Source of the DNA: Lachnospiraceae bacterium UBA2864
Lineage (GTDB): Bacteria; Bacillota; Clostridia; Lachnospirales; Lachnospiraceae
Assembly: GCA_002350525.1 (NCBI GenBank)
Contig: DEFA01000002.1
Location: 34,466 to 81,398 of the forward strand
Direction of reading: 5' to 3'
DNA: 46,933 nucleotides
Every line of letters starts with the position of its first letter. The first letter of the stretch is position 1. A program made the translations under genes and the position numbers. This document shows, one piece after another, positions 7,682-17,251 of the stretch. The notes beneath the pieces were generated by a model, which did not search any database, was not told the origin of the DNA, and saw only the letters and a list, made by a program, of their open reading frames with translations.

Positions 7682-7711
7682 ATAATATGGATTTGTCAGT
7701 TAACTATCCAA
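7682..7711 (-). promoter_or_regulatory. Candidate promoter of the xylo-oligosaccharide operon
   Basis: On the minus strand TTGGAT (7711-7706), 18 nt, TATTAT (7687-7682). It lies in the 245-nt gap between the operon and the AraC-type gene, where the regulator presumably binds. I do not see an obvious direct-repeat operator. Confidence 0.45.
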
Positions 7712-7765
7712 TAATTGCTTTATTGTTCAACAAATCTTGCTATTCTGTATATAAAACTATTGTTT

Positions 7766-7793
7766 TTGACCAACTGTTGTAAGATAATAAATA
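7766..7793 (+). promoter_or_regulatory. Candidate promoter of the AraC-type regulator gene
   Basis: TTGACC (7766-7771), a 16-nt spacer and TAAATA (7788-7793), ending 30 nt before the GTG start. Confidence 0.4.
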
Positions 7794-7823
7794 AAGCTTT
7801 GCAAGAAATTATGGAGAAATGCA

Positions 7824-8855
7824 GTGAAAGAAAATTCGAATCCACAGGAAATCATCCGTCGCCGCGGTAACAGGCATGTGCGGGTGTATATAAATAACGA
7901 ATCATTATATTATCCGCCGCATTGGCATACGGACGTTGAAGTCATAGCCATTACGGAAGGCACCTACCGTGTCTGCTGCGGCGGAATCGATTATCATCTT
8001 GACACAGGTGATATTCTGATGATCTGCCCTTCTGCAGTTCATGAGATATTCCCGGAATCACCGGGAAGCCGTATATATATTCAGGCCGATCTTCTCGGAC
8101 CTCTCCATATCTACGAGCTGGATACGGTATTCCTGCTCCTGAATCCCGCAGTAAAGATCAGTAAGGGTAGCTTTTCGGCGGAGGTCTATGACAGGCTTTG
8201 GAAACTGGTATCAGAGAGCAAAGACTTATACTTTTCAACTTCAGGATTACCGTCTGAAAAAACAGAGGATATCAATGTCCATGCAACGGATGATCTTCCG
8301 CTTTACGGAGAAACCATGATCTGTGCTAAGATTTTGGAATTTACTGCACTTGTGGGTATGAATGCTCCTGCCGGAAATGTACAGGAGCTCGATAAAGATG
8401 AACTTTCGGAAAAGGTAATAGAGGATAAACTTCCGCTGCTCAATGCATGCGGTTATATATCAGAGCATTTTACCGAACAGATTACATTGAATCAGGTTGC
8501 TGATTATGTGGGACTGAGCAAGTATTATTTTGAACGTGTTTTTAAGCAGTTTACGGATATGACATTTTATCAATATCTGATCCAGAAGAGAATCTCTTTT
8601 GCTCAGGAACTTTTGGCCAATCGAAGTCTGTCTGTAACGGAGATTGCTTTTTCGGCAGGTTTTTCAAGCAGCTCGGCTTTTGCAAGAGCCTTCCGGCAAT
8701 CGACCGGTTATGCTCCTTCGGAATTCCGTACACTTAATGAATCAAAGCATTTCACCAGCGGTAAACCGTTCACTCCTGAGCAGGCTGCTGCAGCGGTCGG
8801 ACATGTTGCCAAGGTCAGCACGCCTACACCCGTAATTACCGAGATGTATTCTTAG
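7824..8855 (+). CDS. AraC-family regulator of the xylo-oligosaccharide operon
   Basis: A 343-residue protein with an N-terminal cupin sensing domain (His33/His35 in PPHWHTDVEV; about residues 20-110) and a C-terminal AraC double helix-turn-helix (about 205-303; LNQVADYVGLSKYYFERVFK and SVTEIAFSAGFSSSSAFARAF). Translation starts at a GTG seven bases after GGAG, because no suitable ATG lies in frame near the N-terminus. It is divergent to the importer/xylosidase operon and most likely activates it when the sugar is bound. A canonical terminator follows. The about 40 residues after the DNA-binding domain look unstructured. Confidence 0.9.
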   Translation: MKENSNPQEIIRRRGNRHVRVYINNESLYYPPHWHTDVEVIAITEGTYRVCCGGIDYHLDTGDILMICPSAVHEIFPESPGSRIYIQADLLGPLHIYELDTVFLLLNPAVKISKGSFSAEVYDRLWKLVSESKDLYFSTSGLPSEKTEDINVHATDDLPLYGETMICAKILEFTALVGMNAPAGNVQELDKDELSEKVIEDKLPLLNACGYISEHFTEQITLNQVADYVGLSKYYFERVFKQFTDMTFYQYLIQKRISFAQELLANRSLSVTEIAFSAGFSSSSAFARAFRQSTGYAPSEFRTLNESKHFTSGKPFTPEQAAAAVGHVAKVSTPTPVITEMYS

Positions 8856-8864
8856 TGAATCTTT

Positions 8865-8895
8865 GGAGATACTGTAAAAGGTATCTCCATTTTTT
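8865..8895 (+). terminator. Rho-independent terminator after the AraC-type gene
   Basis: Perfect 8-bp stem GGAGATAC (8865-8872)/GTATCTCC (8881-8888), 8-nt loop, then A and six T. Confidence 0.93.
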
Positions 8896-8949
8896 ATCTC
8901 AATTCTTTCAAAAATGAAAGATTTGAGAAATAATCTGGAAAGAAACAGG

Positions 8950-8958
8950 TGGTATTAT
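8950..8958 (+). promoter_or_regulatory. Extended -10 element before the first ABC module
   Basis: TGG followed by TATTAT (8953-8958), about 44 nt before the start codon. No good -35 is at the right distance, so the promoter probably relies on the extended -10 or an activator such as the nearby response regulators. Confidence 0.4.
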
Positions 8959-9001
8959 ACACACAGTTGAAACAATAATGCGTTACAAAGGAGATGGACA
9001 A

Positions 9002-9664
9002 ATGAGCATACTGGTTGCAGAACATATAAAAAAATATTACGGAGAGGGTGAAACTCTTGTTAAGGCGCTTGATGATGTGAGCTTATCTGTTGAAAGAGGA
9101 GAGTTTGTAAGTATCATAGGTACAAGCGGAAGCGGAAAGTCAACACTGCTCCATATGTTGGGCGGACTCGATAATCCGACAGAAGGTAAGATCATTATTG
9201 ACGATAAAGACATATCGGAACTTAAGGGCGATGCGCTCTGCATTTTCAGAAGAAGAAAGATAGGATTTATCTTCCAGAGCTTTAATCTGGTGCCGAGCAT
9301 TTCGGTTTATGAAAATATCGTCCTTCCTATACAGCTGGACGGTGAGAAGGTTGATAAGGAATATATCGATAAGGTTATCGAAACTTTGGGTATATCCCAA
9401 AAGCTGAATGTGCTTCCGTCAAAGCTTTCGGGAGGTCAGCAGCAGAGAGTTGCGATCGCAAGAGCGCTTGCGTCAAAGCCGGCAATCATCCTTGCAGATG
9501 AGCCTACAGGTAATCTTGATACGAAGACAAGTCAGGATGTGCTGGGACTTCTGAAGACCACCGGACAAAAGTTCAATCAGACAATAGTGATGATCACACA
9601 TAATGATGAGATCGCACAGTTGGCAGACAGGACTATAAGAATCGAAGACGGCCATATCGTATAA
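9002..9664 (+). CDS. ABC transporter ATPase (LolD/BceA type)
   Basis: A 220-residue ATP-binding subunit with Walker A GTSGSGKST, Q-loop (FIFQSFNLVPSISVYENI), signature LSGGQQQR, Walker B IILADEPTG and the switch His in MITHNDE. I start it at 9002, where AAAGGAGATG gives a good ribosome site; the frame extends upstream to 8978 without one. It powers the FtsX-type permease encoded 54 nt downstream. Pairs of this kind, next to sensor kinases, typically act in resistance to or sensing of cell-envelope antimicrobial peptides in Firmicutes. Confidence 0.93.
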   Translation: MSILVAEHIKKYYGEGETLVKALDDVSLSVERGEFVSIIGTSGSGKSTLLHMLGGLDNPTEGKIIIDDKDISELKGDALCIFRRRKIGFIFQSFNLVPSISVYENIVLPIQLDGEKVDKEYIDKVIETLGISQKLNVLPSKLSGGQQQRVAIARALASKPAIILADEPTGNLDTKTSQDVLGLLKTTGQKFNQTIVMITHNDEIAQLADRTIRIEDGHIV

Positions 9665-9718
9665 AATCTCCCCAAGACATCAGTACACAGGCTTAAAGAC
9701 TAAAACAGAGGAGTGGAA

Positions 9719-12304
9719 ATGAATAAGGTAAATAACAGAAATGCTGTAAATAATCTTGCTTTCAGCGGGGTGAAAACAAAGAAGAACAAATATATCATAC
9801 TGGTACTTGCTGTAATACTTACGAGCTTACTTTTTTCAACACTGTTTTCGGTTGGGGGAAGCATGGTAAACGAGGTGCAGGAATCTACGATGAGACAGGT
9901 CGGCGGAACATTTCATGCAGGTTTTAAGTATCTTTCCAAGGATGAATACGAGCAGATGAAGGATGATCCGAAGCTGAAGTTCGTATCATACAGGATTCTT
10001 GTCGGTTTCGGAGAAAATGAAGAGTTTACCAAGCTGTACACCGAATGCTACTATTCGGAGGATGAAGATGCAAAGGAATCTTTCTGTTATCCGGTAAAGG
10101 GGAAAATGCCCGCAGAGGAAAATGAAGTTGTGGTAAGTGATAAGATTCTCGAAGCACTGGGTGAGCCGGTCGATATCGGAATGACTATACGAATTGATCT
10201 GAATATCAACGACGAGATCATATCCAATGATTTTACGGTATGCGGTTACTACGAAGCCGATCCTATATGTCCGGCACAGATGATCTATGTATCGAAGTCT
10301 TTTCAGGAAAAGTATGCGCCTGATGCAACGACTCCGTATTCGGCGGTCAGAGGAGATGATGTCGGAAGATACTCGGTGGATTTCAAATTCAGCAACAGTA
10401 TAAATATAGAGAAAAAGGTTGAAGAACTTATAGCAAGAACGGGACTCAGAGAAGATGTGGATTACGGTATCAACTGGGCATACGGCGCAAGCAGTATTGA
10501 TCCTTCCGTGGTAGTAATATGCGCAGCTTTGATAATTATATTCATGTTTGCCGGATACCTCATCATTTACAATATCTTCGATATCAACATAGTTTCCGAT
10601 ATTCAGGAATTCGGTCTTCTGAAGACTATCGGAACTACGGAAAAGCAGTTGAAAAAGATTGTCAGGAAGAGAGCTAATCTGATATCGATAATAGGAATAC
10701 CTATCGGAATCGGCCTGGGTGTTTTGGTGGCCGCGTATCTTCTTCCGATCATTTCCGGACAGTTTGATACACTTACAGTCGGAAAGGGCGGTCTTCATAT
10801 AAATATCTGGATACTTATGGGTGCTGCGGTATTCTCATATCTTACAGTTATATTCAGTTCGGGAAAACCATGCCGAAAGGCGGCTAGGGTTTCTCCTGTT
10901 GAGACAGTAAAGTATACAGAGGAATTTGACAAAAAAGGTAAGCCGAAGAAGAAGCTGGGCGTGGTAATTCTTTCAATATCACTTGCTCTCGTTATTCTGA
11001 ACAGTGTATTCGGGTTTGTCAGCGGCTTCAGTATGGATCAATATGTAAAGAATCTTATAGTTTCGGATTTCAGTATTCAGGATGCGGAACTGGACAACCC
11101 GGGTGTACGATATAAATATACGGAAGCTGTAAGTCATGAGCTGATGGATGAACTGAGGAGTCTTGATGGAGTTAATTCTGTCAGCGCAGTGTATATAAAA
11201 GAAGGATTTCAGGAATTCAGTGAAGATAACTGGGCTAAAATAGATAAAAATGTAATGCAGAGTGAGCTGCTTAAGGAAAAGTTAGCAGGCCATGGATATG
11301 ATGATCAAATGCGAAAAGATGAGATTGATCACTATGCAGAAGAGAGAACACTTGACGGTAAAACATACGGAATGGGTGAACTTGCCGTAGATAAGCTGAA
11401 GGTTATTGAGACAAAGGATGGCAGCGATAAGATAGATTGGAATACATTTAATTCCGGAAATTATGTGCTTATTACGAGATTTGAGACAGATAACGGAGAA
11501 GTGAATTTCCTGGATCCGGGAGATAAGATCAGTATAAGAAGCTATGATCCCGAATACGGTGAAACACAAAAAGTTGTAAGCGAGTCGGGAGAAGAATTTG
11601 AGTATATCAGCTTTGATAACGCTCCGGTTAAAGAGTATGAGATCTATGCGGTAGTTGAAATTCCTATAGCTTTGGGACTCAGATGTTACGGAACGTTCGA
11701 TTGTGATTACATACTTCCGGAAGACGAGTTCCGTAAGCTTAACGGTTCCGATTGGAACGCAATGAGAGTAATTATGGATGTAGATGATTCGAAGGAAGGA
11801 TATGTAAATGATTGGCTGAAGAATTATACAACTACTGTTGAACCTGCTTTGGATTATGATTCAAAGGAGAGTGTTACGGAAGAATATGCCTCATTCGGCA
11901 GAATGTTCAAGGTTGTAGGTGCAGTGATTGCAGTTGTACTGGGACTTATCGGACTTATGAATTTTGCTAATACGATCATCACATCGATAATTGTAAGAAG
12001 CAGAGAGCTTGCGATGCTTGAAGCTGTCGGAATGACAGGAAAACAGCAGAGAATAAGCCTTATGAAGGAAGGCTGCAGATATTTTATCTGGTCGGCGGTT
12101 GTATCGCTTGTGATTTCTTCTGTTCTTAATCTGACACTGATAAAAGCACTTACAGATGCTGTTCCGATGTTTGACTGGAATTTTACACTTGTACCGAATC
12201 TTGTATGTCTGCCTTTTATACTGATACTTGTAATTATCATACCTGTTATAGCCTATAACAAAATGAGCAAGGTAAGTGTTGTTGACAGACTCAGAGTAGA
12301 ATAA
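9719..12304 (+). CDS. FtsX-type ABC permease (BceB/MacB-like)
   Basis: About 861 residues with an N-terminal membrane anchor, a large extracytoplasmic region, a first FtsX domain (about 260-400), a long second extracytoplasmic region and a C-terminal FtsX domain (about 735-855, LIGLMNFANTIITSIIVRSRELAMLEAVGMT). The second FtsX copy is the signature of the family. An ATG at 9719 is favoured over the GTG at 9713 because the GAGGAG site overlaps that GTG. It forms a transporter with the ATPase just upstream and is followed by a strong terminator. Confidence 0.92.
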   Translation: MNKVNNRNAVNNLAFSGVKTKKNKYIILVLAVILTSLLFSTLFSVGGSMVNEVQESTMRQVGGTFHAGFKYLSKDEYEQMKDDPKLKFVSYRILVGFGENEEFTKLYTECYYSEDEDAKESFCYPVKGKMPAEENEVVVSDKILEALGEPVDIGMTIRIDLNINDEIISNDFTVCGYYEADPICPAQMIYVSKSFQEKYAPDATTPYSAVRGDDVGRYSVDFKFSNSINIEKKVEELIARTGLREDVDYGINWAYGASSIDPSVVVICAALIIIFMFAGYLIIYNIFDINIVSDIQEFGLLKTIGTTEKQLKKIVRKRANLISIIGIPIGIGLGVLVAAYLLPIISGQFDTLTVGKGGLHINIWILMGAAVFSYLTVIFSSGKPCRKAARVSPVETVKYTEEFDKKGKPKKKLGVVILSISLALVILNSVFGFVSGFSMDQYVKNLIVSDFSIQDAELDNPGVRYKYTEAVSHELMDELRSLDGVNSVSAVYIKEGFQEFSEDNWAKIDKNVMQSELLKEKLAGHGYDDQMRKDEIDHYAEERTLDGKTYGMGELAVDKLKVIETKDGSDKIDWNTFNSGNYVLITRFETDNGEVNFLDPGDKISIRSYDPEYGETQKVVSESGEEFEYISFDNAPVKEYEIYAVVEIPIALGLRCYGTFDCDYILPEDEFRKLNGSDWNAMRVIMDVDDSKEGYVNDWLKNYTTTVEPALDYDSKESVTEEYASFGRMFKVVGAVIAVVLGLIGLMNFANTIITSIIVRSRELAMLEAVGMTGKQQRISLMKEGCRYFIWSAVVSLVISSVLNLTLIKALTDAVPMFDWNFTLVPNLVCLPFILILVIIIPVIAYNKMSKVSVVDRLRVE

Positions 12305-12330
12305 CATATAATAGATAATTTAAAATATTA

Positions 12331-12372
12331 GAGTACACCCTCATCACTTGCATGGTGGAGTGTACTCTTTTT
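12331..12372 (+). terminator. Rho-independent terminator after the first ABC module
   Basis: GAGTACAC (12331-12338) pairs with GTGTACTC (12360-12367), followed by five T. It separates the transporter unit from the kinase genes. Confidence 0.9.
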
Positions 12373-12437
12373 GGCTTTATGGGAAACGGCTTTTTTGCTT
12401 TATAAGAAACTGCTTTGTTCCGAGAATTATGATAATA

Positions 12438-12456
12438 TATGTACTATATGTACATA
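12438..12456. repeat. Inverted repeat upstream of the first kinase gene, possible operator
   Basis: TATGTAC (12438-12444), 5 nt, GTACATA (12450-12456), about 85 nt before the kinase start. No other palindrome is evident in the 237-nt gap, so it is the best candidate for a regulator site. Confidence 0.45.
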
Positions 12457-12541
12457 AAGAATACATATAGATGTTTTATACTTCAGAAAACAGAAAATTT
12501 ACTGAAGGGATTCTTCGGTATAAATGGAGAAGGAGTATATT

Positions 12542-14134
12542 ATGAAAAAGAATTATCTTATTTTCGGAATCATTTATTGTTCGATCATCCTGGGTCTTTT
12601 TACCGGGGTTATGTATTTGTATTTAAAAGACAAGATTGAAGAGATTAATTCCACTTGTTTCAGTTCGTTTGGGTCTGATTACTGGCAGTATGAGAATGAA
12701 TTAATAGAAAACGGGAGTATCGAGCTTGATATTGAGCGAGCTGTCTCAAGAATTCAAAGCGAAAGTGCATATTACCTTGATAATTACGGAAAATACTATG
12801 CGGTAATTGATGCTTCCGATAATTCGGTTATAGCTCAGTCGGGAGATTTTATCGAAGTCAGATGTTATCGTGACAAACAATACAGCGGAAGACTTCTTAT
12901 TCCGGATAAACCACTTGCTGATAGCAATACAAAGGATTTCTATAATTTTACGGGATTTGAAAATTCAAAATGTGATGATTATTTTATATATGGCGGTGAA
13001 GGAGCTATGACTGCTTATGATGTATCTGTAGAAGTAGAGCCGAATCATCCGGAATATATAAATGAAGACGCCGGTATATCATTTGATGAATGGATAGGTG
13101 AAGACAGAGACGTAAAATTTGAGGTATATTATTATGATTCAAGTGAAACAAAAGCAAAACTTAACAGAAAAGCCGAGGATATAAGTTGGGATTATATAAG
13201 TTTGATCGGGTATGGAGAGATAGAAGAAGGAGAAGTTCTTAAGGTTTCGGGATTTTTTGAGTCGAGGGCAGTATATATCCGCAGTATCAACAAGGGAAGT
13301 AATCTGGTTGTTTATTCGACGGTATTCAATCCTTTTATGACAGCCGTTTCACAGAATAAAAAACTTTTTACGGTTGCATTTATAATATTTCTTCTTATCG
13401 AAGGCTTTACGATCTTTGCGGTAGTAACACTGTATAAAAATCAGAAAAGCTTCGAGCTCAGATCCCAGAAACTCACAAGGGGGATTGCGCATGAACTTAA
13501 AACACCTCTTGCTGTTACAAAAGCATGCGTTGAAAATTGGGAATATATAGATGAAAAGGACAGACATGAATATTCAGAGAAGATAATATCTGAGGTCGAT
13601 CATATGGCAAGTATGATCACAAAGCTCCTGGAATTGTCGAAACTAAACGGCGGTCAGAATTCGATCAATAGAGAAGAGGTTGATATTCTGAAGCTTACAA
13701 AAACCGTTTACGAGAGGATGGATGAGCTGGCCAAGGAAAAACACCTTGAAGTAACTATCACGGATTATGATAATATCGGGGAATATATCGCATATGCAGA
13801 TCCGGAAATGATGAATATAGTTATCGGAAATTTCATCTCAAATGCGATCAAGTATTCGGATACGTATATCAGAATGACTGTTTCTGATCTGGGAAAGAAA
13901 ATAGAATTCAGAATTACGAATGATGGTACAAGGATAGAAAGTAAAGACCTGGCAAAGGTCTGGGATGTTTTCTACAAGACAGATGAAGCCAGAACTGATA
14001 GAATATCAAGTAGTGGTGTAGGACTTGCGGTCGTAAAGAGTATACTTGATATGCATAAGGCAAAGTATGGTTGTACTAGTACTTATAATTCTACTACATT
14101 TTACTTTTTGATCGATAAAGCAAAAGATGAGTAA
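12542..14134 (+). CDS. Membrane sensor histidine kinase
   Basis: About 530 residues: a membrane helix (about 4-28), a large extracytoplasmic sensor (30-270), a second membrane helix (about 275-297), a HisKA dimerisation domain with phospho-acceptor His317 (GIAHELKTPLAV) and a HATPase domain (N-box IGNFISNAIKYS; SSGVGLAVVKS). The start at 12542 follows AAGGAG with 6-nt spacing. The response regulator begins 3 nt after its stop. With the upstream ABC pair it resembles a peptide-antibiotic sensing module, although the large sensor domain differs from the short loop of BceS-type kinases. Confidence 0.92.
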   Translation: MKKNYLIFGIIYCSIILGLFTGVMYLYLKDKIEEINSTCFSSFGSDYWQYENELIENGSIELDIERAVSRIQSESAYYLDNYGKYYAVIDASDNSVIAQSGDFIEVRCYRDKQYSGRLLIPDKPLADSNTKDFYNFTGFENSKCDDYFIYGGEGAMTAYDVSVEVEPNHPEYINEDAGISFDEWIGEDRDVKFEVYYYDSSETKAKLNRKAEDISWDYISLIGYGEIEEGEVLKVSGFFESRAVYIRSINKGSNLVVYSTVFNPFMTAVSQNKKLFTVAFIIFLLIEGFTIFAVVTLYKNQKSFELRSQKLTRGIAHELKTPLAVTKACVENWEYIDEKDRHEYSEKIISEVDHMASMITKLLELSKLNGGQNSINREEVDILKLTKTVYERMDELAKEKHLEVTITDYDNIGEYIAYADPEMMNIVIGNFISNAIKYSDTYIRMTVSDLGKKIEFRITNDGTRIESKDLAKVWDVFYKTDEARTDRISSSGVGLAVVKSILDMHKAKYGCTSTYNSTTFYFLIDKAKDE

Positions 14135-14137
14135 AGG

Positions 14138-14815
14138 ATGAGACGGGGTATGTATCAGATATTGCTTGCTGAAGACGAAGATACACTCAGAAGTATTCTG
14201 AAGGTGTTTTTTGAGAAGAACGGTTTTGACATAGATACTGTTGATAACGGGGACGATGCCTGTTTATATGCAGACCGGAAAAAATACGACATAGTGATCC
14301 TGGACATCATGATGCCGGGAAGAGACGGAAAAGAAGTATGCAGATATATAAGAAATAAGTATGATGTGCCGGTCATATTCTTAACGGCGCTTGGCAGCGA
14401 AAAAGATATAGTTTCGGGTTATGAGATCGGCGCGGACGAATATGTTACTAAGCCGTTTTCCACTACCATTCTGCATGCAAAGGTAAATGCGCTTATAAAA
14501 AGATATCATGGCCTTCTTGTTAAAGACGGTAAGATAAAAATGGATGAAATTCTTATAGATCCCGCCAGACGGTATGTTACGGTAGATGGTAAGGCGGTGA
14601 ATCTGGCACCAAAGGAGTATGATCTTTTAATGTGTTTTCTGGATAACCGGGATATTGTTCTGAGCCGTGAACGTATACTTGATATTGTATGGGGAATGGA
14701 CTATGACGGGTATGACAGAGCCGTGGATACACATATAAAGAAGCTCCGCAAAGCACTCGGAAAGGCAAGTCATCACATTGAAACCGTTATTAAAAGCGGA
14801 TATGTATGGAAATAA
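14138..14815 (+). CDS. OmpR-family response regulator
   Basis: A 225-residue protein with a receiver domain (acidic pocket in LLAEDED, phospho-acceptor Asp56 in VILDIMMPG, Lys in TKPF) and an OmpR/PhoB winged helix (about 130-225). It follows the kinase by 3 nt, so it is that kinase's cognate partner. The start could instead be the ATG at 14150; neither has a strong ribosome site and translation is probably coupled. Confidence 0.93.
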   Translation: MRRGMYQILLAEDEDTLRSILKVFFEKNGFDIDTVDNGDDACLYADRKKYDIVILDIMMPGRDGKEVCRYIRNKYDVPVIFLTALGSEKDIVSGYEIGADEYVTKPFSTTILHAKVNALIKRYHGLLVKDGKIKMDEILIDPARRYVTVDGKAVNLAPKEYDLLMCFLDNRDIVLSRERILDIVWGMDYDGYDRAVDTHIKKLRKALGKASHHIETVIKSGYVWK

Positions 14816-14861
14816 AGCTATGACATTTGAAATGTAAAGCAGACAGATCGGAGATATAGAT

Positions 14862-15620
14862 ATGGAACAGTACAAAGTGCTCATGATAGATGATGACGAA
14901 CTGATAGCACGTTCGACAGCCGATTACTTTAATATCCTTGATGTAAAAACCGCATATGTGACAAATTTTGACGATGCAGTGGAATTTCTGGAGAAAAATA
15001 ATGTATCACTGCTTCTCCTTGATATCAATCTCGGAGACAGATCGGGTTTCGAGCTTTGTAAAAAGATTAGAGAAAACTATGATATGCCAATTCTTTTCAT
15101 TAGTGCAAGAACAAGTGATGATGATGTGCTGATTGCACTGAATATCGGTGGTGATGATTATATCAAGAAACCGTATACGCTTAATATACTTCTTGCAAAA
15201 GTAAGGGCGGTACTGGATAGATATGAGAAGGCTAAAGAGGCGGCAAGAGCTGCAACCGTGACCGGAGAGGGCGGTGCGTTAAATGCTGAAACATCGGATT
15301 CTGTATGTGAAGACGGCAGAATCGTCATTCGTGACGGCATCTATCTGGATACAGCCATGCATAAGCTCGTGGTGAATGATAAAGCAGAAGAGCTGAGAGC
15401 AATGGAATATAAACTGCTTTTATATCTTCTGGAAAATTCCGGAAGAGTCATAACCCGTGATGAACTGCTGGATAATGTATGGTGTGACGAAAATACCTGC
15501 GACGGAACTATCACGGTACATATCAGACATCTCCGTGAAAAGATTGAAACCGACTCCAAGAATCCGTCAATTATAAAAACCGTATGGGGTGTCGGATATG
15601 TTGTTGAAAACTTACTGTAG
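14862..15620 (+). CDS. OmpR-family response regulator (second system)
   Basis: A 252-residue regulator with a receiver (MIDDDE, phospho-acceptor Asp54 in LLLDINLGDRSG, KKPYT) and a winged helix (about 155-250). A linker of roughly 30 residues rich in Ala/Gly/Glu (KEAARAATVTGEGGALNAE) joins them, longer than usual. A CGGAGA ribosome site precedes the ATG. It is followed by its kinase and probably controls the ABC/permease/hydrolase genes further downstream. Confidence 0.93.
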   Translation: MEQYKVLMIDDDELIARSTADYFNILDVKTAYVTNFDDAVEFLEKNNVSLLLLDINLGDRSGFELCKKIRENYDMPILFISARTSDDDVLIALNIGGDDYIKKPYTLNILLAKVRAVLDRYEKAKEAARAATVTGEGGALNAETSDSVCEDGRIVIRDGIYLDTAMHKLVVNDKAEELRAMEYKLLLYLLENSGRVITRDELLDNVWCDENTCDGTITVHIRHLREKIETDSKNPSIIKTVWGVGYVVENLL

Positions 15621-15658
15621 GGAGAATCCCGCGGTAAATCTTAATCAGGGTAAAAGTT

Positions 15659-17071
15659 ATGAAAAACTTGGTAAATGTGAGTATAGCGGCTGTCTTAATA
15701 TTTTTGACCGGAATAGTTATACTCGTCAGTTTTACGAATAATTATATATCGGGGGAAGCGGATAATTCGAAGGAATACATTTCAACGCTGAATAATATTG
15801 CCGTGACTGCAGAGGAGAATAGACATGATCTTTCGGCATTGGATGAGAAGAACTTCGGAGTGGATTTTGTGATCATCGATCTGACGGATAATGTTCTCTA
15901 TTCCAATTTGCGGCCTGACCGGGCACAGCTCGCTCACGGCGGCATGTCAGTCGAGACTGCGATGCAGAATAGGTATCTCTATAAAAACCTGACAGAAAAC
16001 GGCAAAATTTGGGGAAGTGTTATAATCCCGGATAATGGGCTTACAACGCTTAAGGATTTTAGAAATAAGTTTCTTATAGGTGCTGTGATATGTGTACTCT
16101 TTATGTTCTTAGGTATGGTCATATTTGCGGCGTATGTAAGTAAAAATGTTATAACCCCGTTTAAAAATCTGAAGAGCTTCGCTGCAAGGGTAGCACAGGG
16201 GCAGCTGGATGAGCCGCTTCAGATGGACAGAAATAACATGTTCGGTGCATTTTCCGAAAGCTTTGATATCATGCGTGAGGAACTGGCTGAGTCAAAGAAG
16301 AGGGAGCTTGAGCTTCAGAAGAAGGAGAGAGAGCTGGTTGCTTCGCTCAGTCATGATCTGAAGACGCCCGTTACGGGAATCAAGGTTACATCCGAACTTC
16401 TGCAGATGCGGCTTTCGGTGAAGGAGAATGCAGTAAGCGGATCAAAAACAGAAATTGCAAACGGATCAGCTGATATTTCAGGAAAAGGATCAGGAAGTGG
16501 ACAGATAGAATTTTCTCGTGCTGATATAGACATTATGTCTCAGGATGCCAAGGGTATCTATCAGAAGGCAGAGCAGATAGATGCACTGGTAAGTGACCTC
16601 TTTACATCAACTTTAGATGATCTCGGAGAATTTAAAGTAAGTTGTAGTGATGAGGAATCCGCGGTGCTGAATAGTATCGTTAAAAGCTATGACGATAGGG
16701 AGCTTGCGATGATCGGAATGATCCCGGAGGTGATCATCAATATAGATAAGAAACGTATGTCACAGGTAATCGGAAATATTATCTCAAATTCTTATAAATA
16801 TGCGGATACAAAGATCGATATATCCTATAGATTATCCGAAGGATACCTTGAAATGCAGATAAGAGATTACGGACCCGGAGTTCCGACAGATGAACTGGAT
16901 CTTATCACCAATAAGTTCTATCGCGGAAAGAAGTGGCAGGATACCGAAAAGGAAGGTAACGGACTCGGTCTTTATATATCCAAAACACTTATGAATAAGA
17001 TGAATGGAGATCTGCTTACGGAAAGTGATGGTGAAGGACTGGCGGTCACGCTCATCATTCCGCTCAGTTGA
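15659..17071 (+). CDS. Membrane sensor histidine kinase (second system)
   Basis: A 470-residue kinase: membrane helix (5-25), an extracytoplasmic sensor of about 105 residues, a second helix (about 138-160), HAMP-like linker, HisKA with His232 (ASLSHDLKTPVTG) and a HATPase domain (NIISNSYKY; NGLGLYISK). It carries an unusual insertion of roughly 30 residues (about 255-287), rich in Ser, Gly and Lys, between the two dimerisation helices. The insertion keeps frame and does not disturb the motifs. It lies 38 nt downstream of its regulator. Confidence 0.92.
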   Translation: MKNLVNVSIAAVLIFLTGIVILVSFTNNYISGEADNSKEYISTLNNIAVTAEENRHDLSALDEKNFGVDFVIIDLTDNVLYSNLRPDRAQLAHGGMSVETAMQNRYLYKNLTENGKIWGSVIIPDNGLTTLKDFRNKFLIGAVICVLFMFLGMVIFAAYVSKNVITPFKNLKSFAARVAQGQLDEPLQMDRNNMFGAFSESFDIMREELAESKKRELELQKKERELVASLSHDLKTPVTGIKVTSELLQMRLSVKENAVSGSKTEIANGSADISGKGSGSGQIEFSRADIDIMSQDAKGIYQKAEQIDALVSDLFTSTLDDLGEFKVSCSDEESAVLNSIVKSYDDRELAMIGMIPEVIINIDKKRMSQVIGNIISNSYKYADTKIDISYRLSEGYLEMQIRDYGPGVPTDELDLITNKFYRGKKWQDTEKEGNGLGLYISKTLMNKMNGDLLTESDGEGLAVTLIIPLS

Positions 17072-17150
17072 TCTTAAAAACAGAATATAGAACGAGTTTA
17101 GAATTTTTTAATATTTATACAACATCGTTTTAAGGAAGTTTATTTTGCAG

Positions 17151-17196
17151 TCAGATATACTGTCATCAGATTGAGAGTATATCTGATTTTATTTTT
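17151..17196 (+). terminator. Rho-independent terminator after the second kinase
   Basis: An 11-bp perfect stem TCAGATATACT (17151-17161)/AGTATATCTGA (17176-17186), 14-nt loop, then a T-rich tail. The stem is AU-rich, so it might act as a regulatable stop before the following ABC genes. Confidence 0.75.
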
Positions 17197-17251
17197 GGAA
17201 TTTACCGAGGGTTTTCACCTGAGGTAACGATTTATGAGAAAGGATGCAAAT

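Noticed and set aside
9986..10798. 270-codon open frame on the minus strand
   Set aside because: It lies wholly inside the FtsX permease gene, has no ribosome site and shows antisense composition.
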